NCBI GenBank assembly: GCA_964502525.1
Contig: CAZCXH010000118.1
Location: forward strand, 1 to 15,488
Length of the DNA: 15,488 nucleotides
Reading direction: 5' to 3'
DNA from: DATLYB01 sp964502525
GTDB taxonomy: Bacteria > Bacteroidota > Bacteroidia > Chitinophagales > CAIOSU01
Shown: in pieces, positions 1 to 8,233 of the stretch
Layout of the letters: the number at the start of each line of letters is the position of its first letter
Numbering within the stretch: position 1 is the stretch's first letter
Notes under the pieces: generated by a model
Told to the model about the DNA's origin: nothing
What the model saw: the letters and a program-made list of their open reading frames with translations, nothing else
Databases searched by the model: none
Translations under genes and position numbers: made by a program

Positions 1-1
1 A

Positions 2-1033
2 GCCAACCAAGCCGGTGAAGACAACCGCAACGTGGCGCGAATGGCTTTGCTATTGGCGGGGTTGCCGATTGAAGTTGGCGGAGCAACCGTCAATCGTTTG
101 TGCGCTTCGGGTTTGCAGGCGGTGATGGACGCAAGCCGGGCGGTGATGCTTGGAGAAGGAAGCGTTTACATCGCGGGTGGAGTGGAGAGCATGAGCCGCG
201 CCCCGTTCGTGATGGCTAAGGCGCAGGAGGCATTCAGCAGGACAGCCGAGGTTTATGACACCACCATTGGCTGGCGGTTCGTAAATAAAAAATTGACTGA
301 GTTGTACCATCCTTATTCTATGGGTGAAACCGGAGAGAATGTTGCGGAGCAATGGAAGATCAGCAGGCAGGAGCAGGATGAATTTGCTCACAACTCTCAG
401 CTAAAATATCAGAAAGCTTTTGAGGCGGGAAAGTTCCGGGACGAGATTATTCCTGTGGTGATGCCGCAGAAGAAAGGCGATGCGGTTACGGTTGCAAAAG
501 ACGAACATCCACGGCTGTCATCAGTCGAAAAACTCGGAGAGCTTTCGCCAGCGTTCAAAAAAAATGGGACGGTCACTGCCGGAAACTCGTCCGGCATCAA
601 TGACGGAGCGGCTGCGCTGCTGATTGTTTCCGAAAGCGTGGTGAAGAAAAACGGGTTGAAGCCACTGGCTAAAATCAAGTCAATGGCGGTGGCGGGAGTT
701 CATCCGTCCACGATGGGAATTGGTCCCGTGCCTGCTACGAAGAAAGCATTGCAGCGAGCGGGATTAAAGATTGCCGATATCGGTTTAACGGAGTTGAACG
801 AAGCATTTGCCTCGCAATCCATCGCCTGCATCCGCGATCTGGGATTGAATCACGAAATAGTCAATGTGAATGGAGGCGCCATCGCGCTCGGTCATCCGCT
901 CGGATGCTCTGGCGCAAGAATTTCCGCCACGCTGCTGCATGAAATGAAGCGCAGACCAAATGTGAAGTATGGATTAGCGACAATGTGCATTGGCGTTGGG
1001 CAGGGAGCGGCAGTGATTTATGAGAAGTGTTAG
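2..1033 (+). CDS. Thiolase, 3-oxoadipyl-CoA/acetyl-CoA acyltransferase type (5' partial)
   Basis: A thiolase cleaves a 3-oxoacyl-CoA with CoA, or runs in reverse, in the cytoplasm. The frame is open to the left edge and reads AGEDNRNVARMALLLAGLP, a typical thiolase stretch, so the gene begins outside the window; the GTG at 32 is internal. Of the family's roughly 400 residues 343 are visible. The nucleophilic Cys lies in NRLCASGLQ (codon 101-103), the catalytic His in GGAIALGHPLGCSGAR (codon 893-895) and the second active-site Cys in MCIGVGQG (codon 986-988); NEAFA is also present. The segment GGVESMSRAPFVM followed by DTTIGWRFVN resembles PaaJ/PcaF, the 3-oxoadipyl-CoA thiolases of phenylacetate and beta-ketoadipate breakdown, but no other gene of those pathways is visible, so a general acetyl-CoA acyltransferase remains possible. 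It converges on the next gene with overlapping stops. Confidence 0.93.
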   Translation, partial: ANQAGEDNRNVARMALLLAGLPIEVGGATVNRLCASGLQAVMDASRAVMLGEGSVYIAGGVESMSRAPFVMAKAQEAFSRTAEVYDTTIGWRFVNKKLTELYHPYSMGETGENVAEQWKISRQEQDEFAHNSQLKYQKAFEAGKFRDEIIPVVMPQKKGDAVTVAKDEHPRLSSVEKLGELSPAFKKNGTVTAGNSSGINDGAAALLIVSESVVKKNGLKPLAKIKSMAVAGVHPSTMGIGPVPATKKALQRAGLKIADIGLTELNEAFASQSIACIRDLGLNHEIVNVNGGAIALGHPLGCSGARISATLLHEMKRRPNVKYGLATMCIGVGQGAAVIYEKC

Positions 1034-2502
1034 TTCTGATCTAAATTGATTCTTCCCATCTGGAAAATCTTGCTTTCTCCGTTTGCTTCGAAAACCACAC
1101 CCTTTGATCTGCCATATTTTTTCAAAAAATCCTTCGCTTCTTTTTCATCCCTAACTTGCTTGATGTTTCTCCCGGCATAAAAAATCACTTCAGGCGAAGG
1201 TTTTAAACCAATCGCAAAAATCACTTCATCGTTGGACGATTGATTTGCGATTGATTTCCCAATGTCCCAAAAATCAGCATAACGGTCACCTCTCAGTGAG
1301 TATTCACCCGGACGATTAATGTAGTAATACTGAGCAATGCAAAGCATAGCCAACACGGCCGTTCCTGATGCCATCCATTTCTTTTTTACTTTCTGAGAAA
1401 TTGACCATGCAAGTATTCCAAAAGCGACACTCAGAAATAACCCTCCATAAAGGGTTGTGAAATCGTGACCTGAATAGTTGGACAAGACAGCATGAAGAAG
1501 AATTACAGGAATTACCGAAAGAATAATGAAGAATCTGCCACTGCGACTTAGCAAATGCTGAATTTCTTTGAATGAAGAAATCAGCAGTAAAAAAATTGCG
1601 GCAAGCAATGGCAAATAACTCGTAATGTAATTTTTAACTATCACAACCATACCCCACCAATTCCATCCCGACCGTTCGGCAAAGCGGATAAGCCATTCCT
1701 GCTTCAAAGCGCTCCATCCTGCAATCTGAGAGTATTGAAAAATGGCGAGCAGCAAAGCGGCTGCGCTACAGCCCGCAACAACAAAGGCTTGGGTTAAATC
1801 TTTTTTTAGAATACTCATGAGCAATAAGGTGGCGCAAAAAAATATTCCGAGCCAGGAGGCATATATCATTAGAAAAGAAGATGCAGCTAACAACGCCAGC
1901 CATCTTCTATTCTTCTCTTCAGAAAACCGCAAAGCGAAATAAATCCCGTAAATAAAGAACAGTTGCACCAGGATATCAGCCATGTAAACATTGGAATGAA
2001 ACCACAGTGTGCCGGGGCTGAACATATATACGGCAAAGCCGGTAATGGAGGGAAAGCTTATCCTGTCGGAATCAGAAGGCAGCAGTTGCAACAGGATCAA
2101 AAAAATCCCCGCTCCGCACAGAAAATGAACGAGAAGATTAAATACCTGAACAGGCAATACATCCGGTTTTATCCATAGAATTTTGAAAACAACATAAGGA
2201 AGGTAATAGGCGAACGGAGGATGCGAGGTGTAGTAATAGTTCCCCTCCTCATCCATCATCTCCCCGCTGCCGCTTGCAAAGTTGTTGATGAACTTGTCGG
2301 CAGCATTCGGGTAAGTCATCACCGGATTGAAGCGGTAAGTTGTAATTCCAGCCTCATCCCAAATCTGGAGAATCCTCAGCGAAACGGCAGTGCAGAACTC
2401 ATGATGCTTGGAAAGGGGACGGTTGAGCGTGGGCAGCCTTGCAACAACCGACAACAGAAAGATTCCAAAAAGAACAGGGAAGTATTTACGGGAGCCAAGC
2501 AC
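1030..2502 (-). CDS. Multi-spanning membrane protein, probable GT-C fold glycosyltransferase
   Basis: 490 residues from a GTG start at 2500-2502; an in-frame stop lies 12 bases upstream, so no longer start is available. About ten or eleven hydrophobic segments are visible (for example near residues 8-24, 98-112, 119-141, 201-230, 236-256, 297-310, 323-341, 351-368 and 378-394), followed by a soluble C-terminal tail of about 90 residues. The layout resembles GT-C enzymes of the ArnT/PMT class: a first membrane helix, then a loop with an R-P-L-x-x-H-H-E motif (residues 28-35) where PMT-type enzymes usually carry Asp-Glu, then SHPPFAYY (93-100) before the second helix. Such enzymes transfer sugars from polyprenyl phosphates on the outer face of the inner membrane. 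The assignment rests on topology and weak motifs, so the substrate is unknown and a non-enzymatic role is possible. Confidence 0.6.
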   Translation of the reverse strand: MLGSRKYFPVLFGIFLLSVVARLPTLNRPLSKHHEFCTAVSLRILQIWDEAGITTYRFNPVMTYPNAADKFINNFASGSGEMMDEEGNYYYTSHPPFAYYLPYVVFKILWIKPDVLPVQVFNLLVHFLCGAGIFLILLQLLPSDSDRISFPSITGFAVYMFSPGTLWFHSNVYMADILVQLFFIYGIYFALRFSEEKNRRWLALLAASSFLMIYASWLGIFFCATLLLMSILKKDLTQAFVVAGCSAAALLLAIFQYSQIAGWSALKQEWLIRFAERSGWNWWGMVVIVKNYITSYLPLLAAIFLLLISSFKEIQHLLSRSGRFFIILSVIPVILLHAVLSNYSGHDFTTLYGGLFLSVAFGILAWSISQKVKKKWMASGTAVLAMLCIAQYYYINRPGEYSLRGDRYADFWDIGKSIANQSSNDEVIFAIGLKPSPEVIFYAGRNIKQVRDEKEAKDFLKKYGRSKGVVFEANGESKIFQMGRINLDQN

Positions 2503-2719
2503 CCGTGAAATTTACAGGTAATGCGACAAATGGGTTGAAGATCAACGACACCCCCAGCCACTGACGATTTTAGTTGATTTTCTATCCCAAATAGGCTTTC
2601 TTGTTTTACTTCCCTCTGTTTCTGATTCCCGCGAAGCACAGTATTATCATTTATTGCTTCTTTTTTTGTTAAAAAACTTTATTTTTAGGTTGCGCTTTTA
2701 TTTACGCTTGCCATATCGT

Positions 2720-5700
2720 ATGAGGAAATGGGCTATCCTGTTGTTACCTTTTGTGTCGCTTTTGGTGACGGAAAGAAGCTATGCCTCTCATGCAATGGGA
2801 ACCGACATCACGTACAGGTGTCTTGGCAACAGCCAATATGAGGTTACGGTGGCATTTTACCGTGATTGCTCCGGCATCCCCGCGCCCTCGTCAATCAGCA
2901 TCAAGTTCTTCTCTGCTTCATGTAATATTTCTTCAACGAATGCTTATACTCATACCCTTCTGCTGCAAAACGCGCTTTCGAGAGAAGTTTCTCCGCTGTG
3001 TCCTGACGATTTGCCCAATAGTTCCTGCAACGGAGGCCCGCTTCCGGGTGTGGAAAGATATGTTTTCATGGATACAATCCTGCTTCCGCGCAGTTGCTCT
3101 GACTGGATCGTTGGCTACAGCGAATGTTGCAGAAATTCAAACATCACCAACCTCGTGTCGGCAGCGGGATATGATCTCTATGCCTATGCCGTTATCAACA
3201 ATACAAGCGGCATTTGCAATAACTCGCCCGTTTTCACAACACTGCCCGTTCCGTATATATGCGCCACTAAAACATTCAACTACAATCATGGCGCGGTGGA
3301 CCCGGATGGCGACACGTTGAAGTATCAGATGATCCAGCCCAACGATGATTATCTGGTTCCCATCCCTTACGATGGCATTTTCAGCGTCAACTACCCCTTG
3401 TCAACCACCACCAGCACATTCCAATTCGATTCTGCAACCGGGCAGATGTCATTCACGCCAGATATACAGCAAAATGCGGTTGTGACTATACAGGTTAAAG
3501 AATATCGTAATGGAGTGCTGGTGGGCAGCACCATGCGCGACATCCAGATCGTGGTGCTCGAATCAAGCCTTTGCACGAACGATCCGCCCGTTGTTCCTGA
3601 CAGGGTTGCCGGCATCGTTGGCGGTGGATTGCTCGACTCCAGCACCATCCAGATGTGCCCGGGAACACCGCTGTCGTTTCAGGTGGTGGTTTCGGATGTG
3701 AATGGCGACAGCGTTTACATGACTTCGAATGCGCAAACCGCTATTCCGGGATCCAACTTCACCGTTACAACAGGCGACTCCTTTTCGACCGGGCGTTTTG
3801 CCTGGACTCCGACTGTTGCCGATACCGGCTTTCACGCTTTCCAGGTAACATACTCGGATAATGGATGCCCGGTGTCAACACCCCAAACAATCACCTACGT
3901 GATATTTGTTTTTGACAGGGTGACTGCCAGTGCCGACCAGGTTTACTGCGGTGATTCCATCCAATTGCATGCTTATGGCGGTTCGGTGTTTACATGGACT
4001 CCATCTGCGGGTTTATCGGCAACCAACATTCCTGATCCTAAAGCTGCGCCTGCAACCAGCACGATGTATTATGTCACCAGCGATTGCAACAGGACAGATT
4101 CCGTGATTGTGGATGTGCAGCCGCCATATACGCTGAATGCTGGAAGAGACACAACGATATGTTTGAATGCCATAGCTCAGTTGAACGCAACGGTAAGCCC
4201 AACGAGCTATGGACCTTATACTTATTCATGGAGCCCTCCGGCAGGTCTGCAAAATTTGCCAACCATTTCCAATCCCAAGACAAAGCCGGAAATGACTACC
4301 ACGTATGTTGTCACTACATTCTCCGCGCAGGGCTGCATGAGGCAGGATGACGTAACAGTCTTTATTTCCGGAGTTGCCCCCAGCATCAATGCCACAGCGG
4401 ATCCTGCAAAGGTGTGCGTGGGAGAAACAACGCAACTGGAGCTTTCCATCAGGCCATCATCGTGCGGCACCACCGCGGTTCCATGCGACAACACTCCGGT
4501 GGACTATATTATCGGAAACGGAAGCCAGGAATCTTCAAGCGTTTCATTTCCATGCACTCCTTACAAAGGAAGCGTTGAAGATGAGAGGGTGCAATACCTG
4601 TACAGGTATTCCGAGTTGAATGCCATGGGCATATACGGGGGAACGATTACCAAAATCGCTTTTTATGTATCACGAAAACGCAGCACCATCCCGCTCAACA
4701 ATTTCACGATTAAACTTGGTTGCACCCCGGTAGCCTTTCTTTCTGATTTTGAGCCGAATGTTACGGCAGTTTACGGACCCACGGCATACTCCACCTCCGC
4801 AGGATGGAACACTCATGTTTTATCTTCTCCATATGACTGGGATGGAGTTTCCAACCTGATTGTGCAGGTTTGTTATGATAACAACCAGCTTTTTAATTCT
4901 TCCGATGATGAAGTGATGTTTACCCTCACCCCTTTTTCAGCGGTGGCATACGGATATGAAAATTTAGCCTCCGGGTGCAGCCTGTTTGATTCGGATACGG
5001 TAAAATTCCGCCCTAACACGAAATTAACGGTCTGTGCGCCTGCTATAACAAATGCTGTCATAGCATGGAACCTTGACACGGCTGATATCGGAAAATCAGT
5101 GATTTCAAACCCCTCTGTTTCGAACCCAACGGCTCAGGTTTTCGGCACCTCCACTTATGTTGTGAACTTCAGCAGGGGAGGATGCGCTGGTCAGGACCCC
5201 GTTACTATTGAGGTGGATACAACTTTTGAAGTTAATGCGGTGCCCGACACCAGTTTGTGCAGGCCGAATCCGATTCAACTGAATGCTGTCACTTCCGGAC
5301 AGCCATCGCCAATTTACCTGACGTGCGGCACGAACGGCACTCCCGCCACCACGCCTGTGAACTACCAGATAGGAACATCTCCGGGACTGCTGCCCAGGCC
5401 TACGCCCTATCAGGGAGATTACCATGATTCACGCATTCAGATGCTCTTTAAGAGGTCTGAACTCGAAGCGGTTTCCATGAAGAGAGGCGTGATTACAAGC
5501 ATCGCTTTTAACGTGGCGTTTAAAAAATCAACCGCTCCATTCAGGGATTTCACCATTAAAATGGGTTGCACCGATCTTGAATTGCTGGGCAGTTCCTTCC
5601 AGCCGGGACTACAGATGGTTTTCAATCCGAAAAATGTCACCACCATTCAGGGGTGGAATATTCACGCATTTGATAATTATTTTGACTGGGATGGATTTTC

Positions 5701-8206
5701 AAATATTATCGTTGAAGTATGTTTCAATAACATCGGCTATGCGCTGGAAGACATTATCTCCTATACCCCTACATCGTTCATTTCAGTAGTTGATACCGCG
5801 GAAGATTTTGAAATAGGCTGCAGCCTTCCAACGCCCAGGAAAGGGGGTTCCTATTCGCGCCCCAATGTGATTTTCGGTGTAAGCCCTCCTCCTCCTTCAA
5901 AATTCTCCTATTCCTGGTCGCCTGCTGCCGCGCTATCGAACGATACTGCTCAATCGCCCGTGGCGAACCCGGTGGCGACAACTACCTATGCGGTAACGCT
6001 AACTGATGGCATCTGCGTTTCCACAGACTCTCTAAACGTAAATTTCTATGCCAGCTTTGATGTAAATGTTTACGGAACCAACGTGGGGTGCAACGGGTCG
6101 TTTGACGGCAATGCCGTTTCGGTGCCGGTTGGTGGCGTAACGCCCTATCAGTTTTCATGGAGCACGGGGCAAACGAACAGCGGAGTGCCCACCGATACGC
6201 TGTACAACCTGTATGCTGGAATATACAAAATAACCGTAATTGATAACAACGGTTGCGATGCGAGCGACAGCGTCACGATCACGGTTCCCGCGCCCCTGAT
6301 TATTTCAAATATTGATGTGAGAAACGCAAGTTGCTTTGAAGGCGATAACGGAACCGCTCTTGCAACAGGACAGGGCGGAACAACGCCCTATGGTTTCGCC
6401 TGGAGTTCCGGAGATGATGATTCGCTGGCGACTCAGCTATCCGCGGGGTCGTATGGCGTCACACTAACAGACCGCAGCGGTTGTATGGCAACAGACACCG
6501 CTGTTGTCTCAGAACCTTCGGAAATTTTAAGTTCTGTAACAGCAAATAACGCTTCCTGCTACAAATTCAGCGATGGGGGCGCTGCAGTTTCAGCTTCGGG
6601 AGGAACACCGCCCTATCAATACGCATGGAGCGACTCGCAATCCAGTCCTGCCGCATCGGGGCTAAGGGCCGGAATTTATACAGTTACCATTACGGACGAC
6701 AGCAACTGCATTCGCGTTGATACAGCCATTGTCTCCCAGCCGGATAGCTTCACTATTATGATTACTGCCGTTGATGTGAGTTGCTTTGGCGGCACCGATG
6801 GCAGCGCAAGCGCAGCGGTGCTCGATACAGCGAGCAATACGATGGATTCAGTTAATTATTCGTTCCGGTGGGAAACTGTTCCTCCGGTAACCATCCCGGC
6901 CATTACCGGGCTTGCAGCGGGACCAATTGAATTGATTGTAACCGACACCTTTGGTTGTCCGATCAGCACGATTGTGGTAATCGGAAGTCCGGAAAAAATA
7001 ATAATATCATCATCATCGGATGGTGTTTCGTGTTTCGGAAACGCTGACGGCAGAGCGGTGGTCATGGTTGATTCCGGAGGCACACCGCCCTTCCAATATG
7101 AATGGAACAACTCGGTCACCGATTCAAACATTGCCGGATTGACAGCGGGCATGTATTATGTTACTGTTAATGATGATAATGATTGCAGGGAATATGACAC
7201 GGTATTTGTCAGCGAACCTTTGCCGATAACATTTGAGGATTCTGTAATCAATCTGTTGTGCCATGATGGAAATGACGGACGAATCATTCCGGTAAACATT
7301 TCCGGGGGTACGCCTTCTTTCTCATGGCTATGGAGTGACGGGCAAACAACTCCTATTGCGGATAACCTCCCTGCGGGAACATATTCCGTCACGGTTACCG
7401 ACAGGAACGGATGCAGGGATTCCCTCACCGGAATCCTTGTTATTGAACCGATGGAAATCTTGTTTGACAATATCGTGATTACACCGCCATGCTACGGCAA
7501 GCCTTCAGGGGTAATCGTGGTTTCTTCAGGCGGAGGAATGCCGCCTCACCAATTTGCAATTGACAGCTTGGCAGCGCAATCCAATCCAACCTTCAGCGGT
7601 ATTGCAGCAGGGTATCATAACCTTGTTGTTACCGATAACAACGGCTGCACCGTTGACACTTCCGTACTGGTGATTCCTTACGACACGATTCATGTAGCAT
7701 TTGACACTCCCGTTGTTGCAATCAACCTCGGACAGGATACAACGCTGAATCCTGTCGTAACGCCTTATGATCCGGGCTACTCCATTTCATGGGAGCCATC
7801 GTCAGGATTAAGTTGCAGCAACTGCCTCAACCCGGTGGCGAATCCGGTGGCGCCCACGCTTTATCAGATGACTGTTATTGATGGAAATAATTGCAGTTAC
7901 ACTGAAAATATACTTGTAAATGTCAGCAACAATTTAATACTTGTAGTACCTAACGCCTTTAGTCCCAATGGTGATGGTTTCAATGATATTTTGTATGTTT
8001 ACGGAATTTCCGTTTCTTCGGTAATCCTGCAGGTATATGACCGGTGGGGAGAAAAAGTGTTTGAATCGAGAAATAAGGACACCGGATGGGATGGTTTGTT
8101 CAAAGGCAGGGTGATGCCTCCTGATGTATATGTCTATTATGCAGAGGCTGTCTTTGAAGATGGACAGAAAAAACAGATCAAGGGAAGCACAACAATTTTG
8201 AAATAA
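2720..8206 (+). CDS. Giant T9SS type B cargo protein with SprB-like repeats
   Basis: Secreted, probably cell-surface or adhesin-like protein of 1828 residues. I chose the ATG at 2720 because it gives a clean signal peptide (residues 1-22, MRKWAILLLPFV..., cleavage before SHAMGTD); the frame opens further back at a TTG (2654), which would bury the signal behind 22 residues. Order: N-terminal domain found at the start of many Bacteroidota cargo proteins (23 to about 290) with a DPDGDTL calcium-type motif near 194; cadherin/Ig-like domain (about 290-400); Ig-like modules 1 and 2 (about 401-551); modules 3 and 4, each split by a ~185-residue insert (see separate entries); seven SprB-like repeats (about 1113-1657); a last Ig-like module (about 1658-1739); type B T9SS sorting domain (about 1740-1828) with PNAFSPNGDGFND, then YDRWGEKVF and GWDGLFKG. 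Ligand unknown. The partner is the PorP/SprF gene 27 bases downstream. Confidence 0.93.
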   Translation: MRKWAILLLPFVSLLVTERSYASHAMGTDITYRCLGNSQYEVTVAFYRDCSGIPAPSSISIKFFSASCNISSTNAYTHTLLLQNALSREVSPLCPDDLPNSSCNGGPLPGVERYVFMDTILLPRSCSDWIVGYSECCRNSNITNLVSAAGYDLYAYAVINNTSGICNNSPVFTTLPVPYICATKTFNYNHGAVDPDGDTLKYQMIQPNDDYLVPIPYDGIFSVNYPLSTTTSTFQFDSATGQMSFTPDIQQNAVVTIQVKEYRNGVLVGSTMRDIQIVVLESSLCTNDPPVVPDRVAGIVGGGLLDSSTIQMCPGTPLSFQVVVSDVNGDSVYMTSNAQTAIPGSNFTVTTGDSFSTGRFAWTPTVADTGFHAFQVTYSDNGCPVSTPQTITYVIFVFDRVTASADQVYCGDSIQLHAYGGSVFTWTPSAGLSATNIPDPKAAPATSTMYYVTSDCNRTDSVIVDVQPPYTLNAGRDTTICLNAIAQLNATVSPTSYGPYTYSWSPPAGLQNLPTISNPKTKPEMTTTYVVTTFSAQGCMRQDDVTVFISGVAPSINATADPAKVCVGETTQLELSIRPSSCGTTAVPCDNTPVDYIIGNGSQESSSVSFPCTPYKGSVEDERVQYLYRYSELNAMGIYGGTITKIAFYVSRKRSTIPLNNFTIKLGCTPVAFLSDFEPNVTAVYGPTAYSTSAGWNTHVLSSPYDWDGVSNLIVQVCYDNNQLFNSSDDEVMFTLTPFSAVAYGYENLASGCSLFDSDTVKFRPNTKLTVCAPAITNAVIAWNLDTADIGKSVISNPSVSNPTAQVFGTSTYVVNFSRGGCAGQDPVTIEVDTTFEVNAVPDTSLCRPNPIQLNAVTSGQPSPIYLTCGTNGTPATTPVNYQIGTSPGLLPRPTPYQGDYHDSRIQMLFKRSELEAVSMKRGVITSIAFNVAFKKSTAPFRDFTIKMGCTDLELLGSSFQPGLQMVFNPKNVTTIQGWNIHAFDNYFDWDGFSNIIVEVCFNNIGYALEDIISYTPTSFISVVDTAEDFEIGCSLPTPRKGGSYSRPNVIFGVSPPPPSKFSYSWSPAAALSNDTAQSPVANPVATTTYAVTLTDGICVSTDSLNVNFYASFDVNVYGTNVGCNGSFDGNAVSVPVGGVTPYQFSWSTGQTNSGVPTDTLYNLYAGIYKITVIDNNGCDASDSVTITVPAPLIISNIDVRNASCFEGDNGTALATGQGGTTPYGFAWSSGDDDSLATQLSAGSYGVTLTDRSGCMATDTAVVSEPSEILSSVTANNASCYKFSDGGAAVSASGGTPPYQYAWSDSQSSPAASGLRAGIYTVTITDDSNCIRVDTAIVSQPDSFTIMITAVDVSCFGGTDGSASAAVLDTASNTMDSVNYSFRWETVPPVTIPAITGLAAGPIELIVTDTFGCPISTIVVIGSPEKIIISSSSDGVSCFGNADGRAVVMVDSGGTPPFQYEWNNSVTDSNIAGLTAGMYYVTVNDDNDCREYDTVFVSEPLPITFEDSVINLLCHDGNDGRIIPVNISGGTPSFSWLWSDGQTTPIADNLPAGTYSVTVTDRNGCRDSLTGILVIEPMEILFDNIVITPPCYGKPSGVIVVSSGGGMPPHQFAIDSLAAQSNPTFSGIAAGYHNLVVTDNNGCTVDTSVLVIPYDTIHVAFDTPVVAINLGQDTTLNPVVTPYDPGYSISWEPSSGLSCSNCLNPVANPVAPTLYQMTVIDGNNCSYTENILVNVSNNLILVVPNAFSPNGDGFNDILYVYGISVSSVILQVYDRWGEKVFESRNKDTGWDGLFKGRVMPPDVYVYYAEAVFEDGQKKQIKGSTTILK
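4470..5040 (+). repeat. Inserted ~185-residue domain, copy A, within the T9SS cargo gene
   Basis: First of two homologous blocks (protein residues about 585-774). Shared landmarks with copy B: TPVxYxIG at the start, TPYxGxxxDxRxQ, xRSELxA, GxITxIAF, KxSTxPxxxFTIKxGCT, GWNxH, DWDGxSNxIVxVC and a GCSL near the end. Similar blocks occur, from memory, in other PKD/Ig-containing cargo proteins of Bacteroidota. It sits between the opening (VCVGETTQLEL) and closing (STYVVNF...GCAGQDPVTIEV) parts of an Ig-like module. Boundaries are approximate. Confidence 0.8.
5330..5883 (+). repeat. Inserted ~185-residue domain, copy B, within the T9SS cargo gene
   Basis: Second homologous block (protein residues about 871-1055), recognisably similar to copy A over its whole length at the protein level but clearly diverged, so the duplication is not recent. 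Like copy A it interrupts an Ig-like module, here between SLCRPNPIQLNAV and FSYSWSPAAALSN...TTTYAVTL. It is followed by a proline run (PPPP) that may act as a linker. Confidence 0.8.
6056..7690 (+). repeat. Seven tandem SprB-like repeats within the T9SS cargo gene
   Basis: Seven consecutive units of about 73-83 residues follow the pattern S/G-C-(F/Y)-x-G-x-x-D-G ... GGTPPYxYxWS ... LxAGxYxVTVTDxxGC ... DTxxVxxP. Approximate unit starts are 6056, 6297, 6525, 6750, 6999, 7227 and 7458. The SprB repeat family is named after the gliding adhesin SprB of Flavobacterium. Unit 4 carries an extra loop and lacks the GGTPP turn; unit 7 has lost the central Trp (HQFAIDS in its place). Unit boundaries are judged by eye. 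Confidence 0.85.
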
Positions 8207-8228
8207 GGAAAAAAAGGTTTTAAATTTG
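8197..8228 (+). promoter_or_regulatory. Candidate Bacteroidota promoter for the porP/sprF-like gene
   Basis: TTTG at 8197-8200, a 20-base spacer, then TAAATTTG at 8221-8228, an exact match to the Bacteroidota -7 consensus TAnnTTTG with an acceptable -33 spacing. The -33 element lies inside the last codons of the cargo gene. Only five bases separate the -7 box from the ATG at 8234, so a transcript from here would be leaderless or nearly so. The AT-rich context makes a chance match possible. Confidence 0.45.
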
Positions 8229-8233
8229 GTACT

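Noticed and set aside
2654..2687. Possible promoter for the cargo gene (TTG at 2654-2656, TATTTTTA at 2680-2687)
   Set aside because: The -7 box lacks the final G, the spacer is 23 bases, and the region is very T-rich, so chance is likely.
2654..2719. Longer N-terminus of the T9SS cargo gene from a TTG at 2654
   Set aside because: It would place 22 residues before a clean signal peptide and needs a rare start; the ATG at 2720 explains the N-terminus better.
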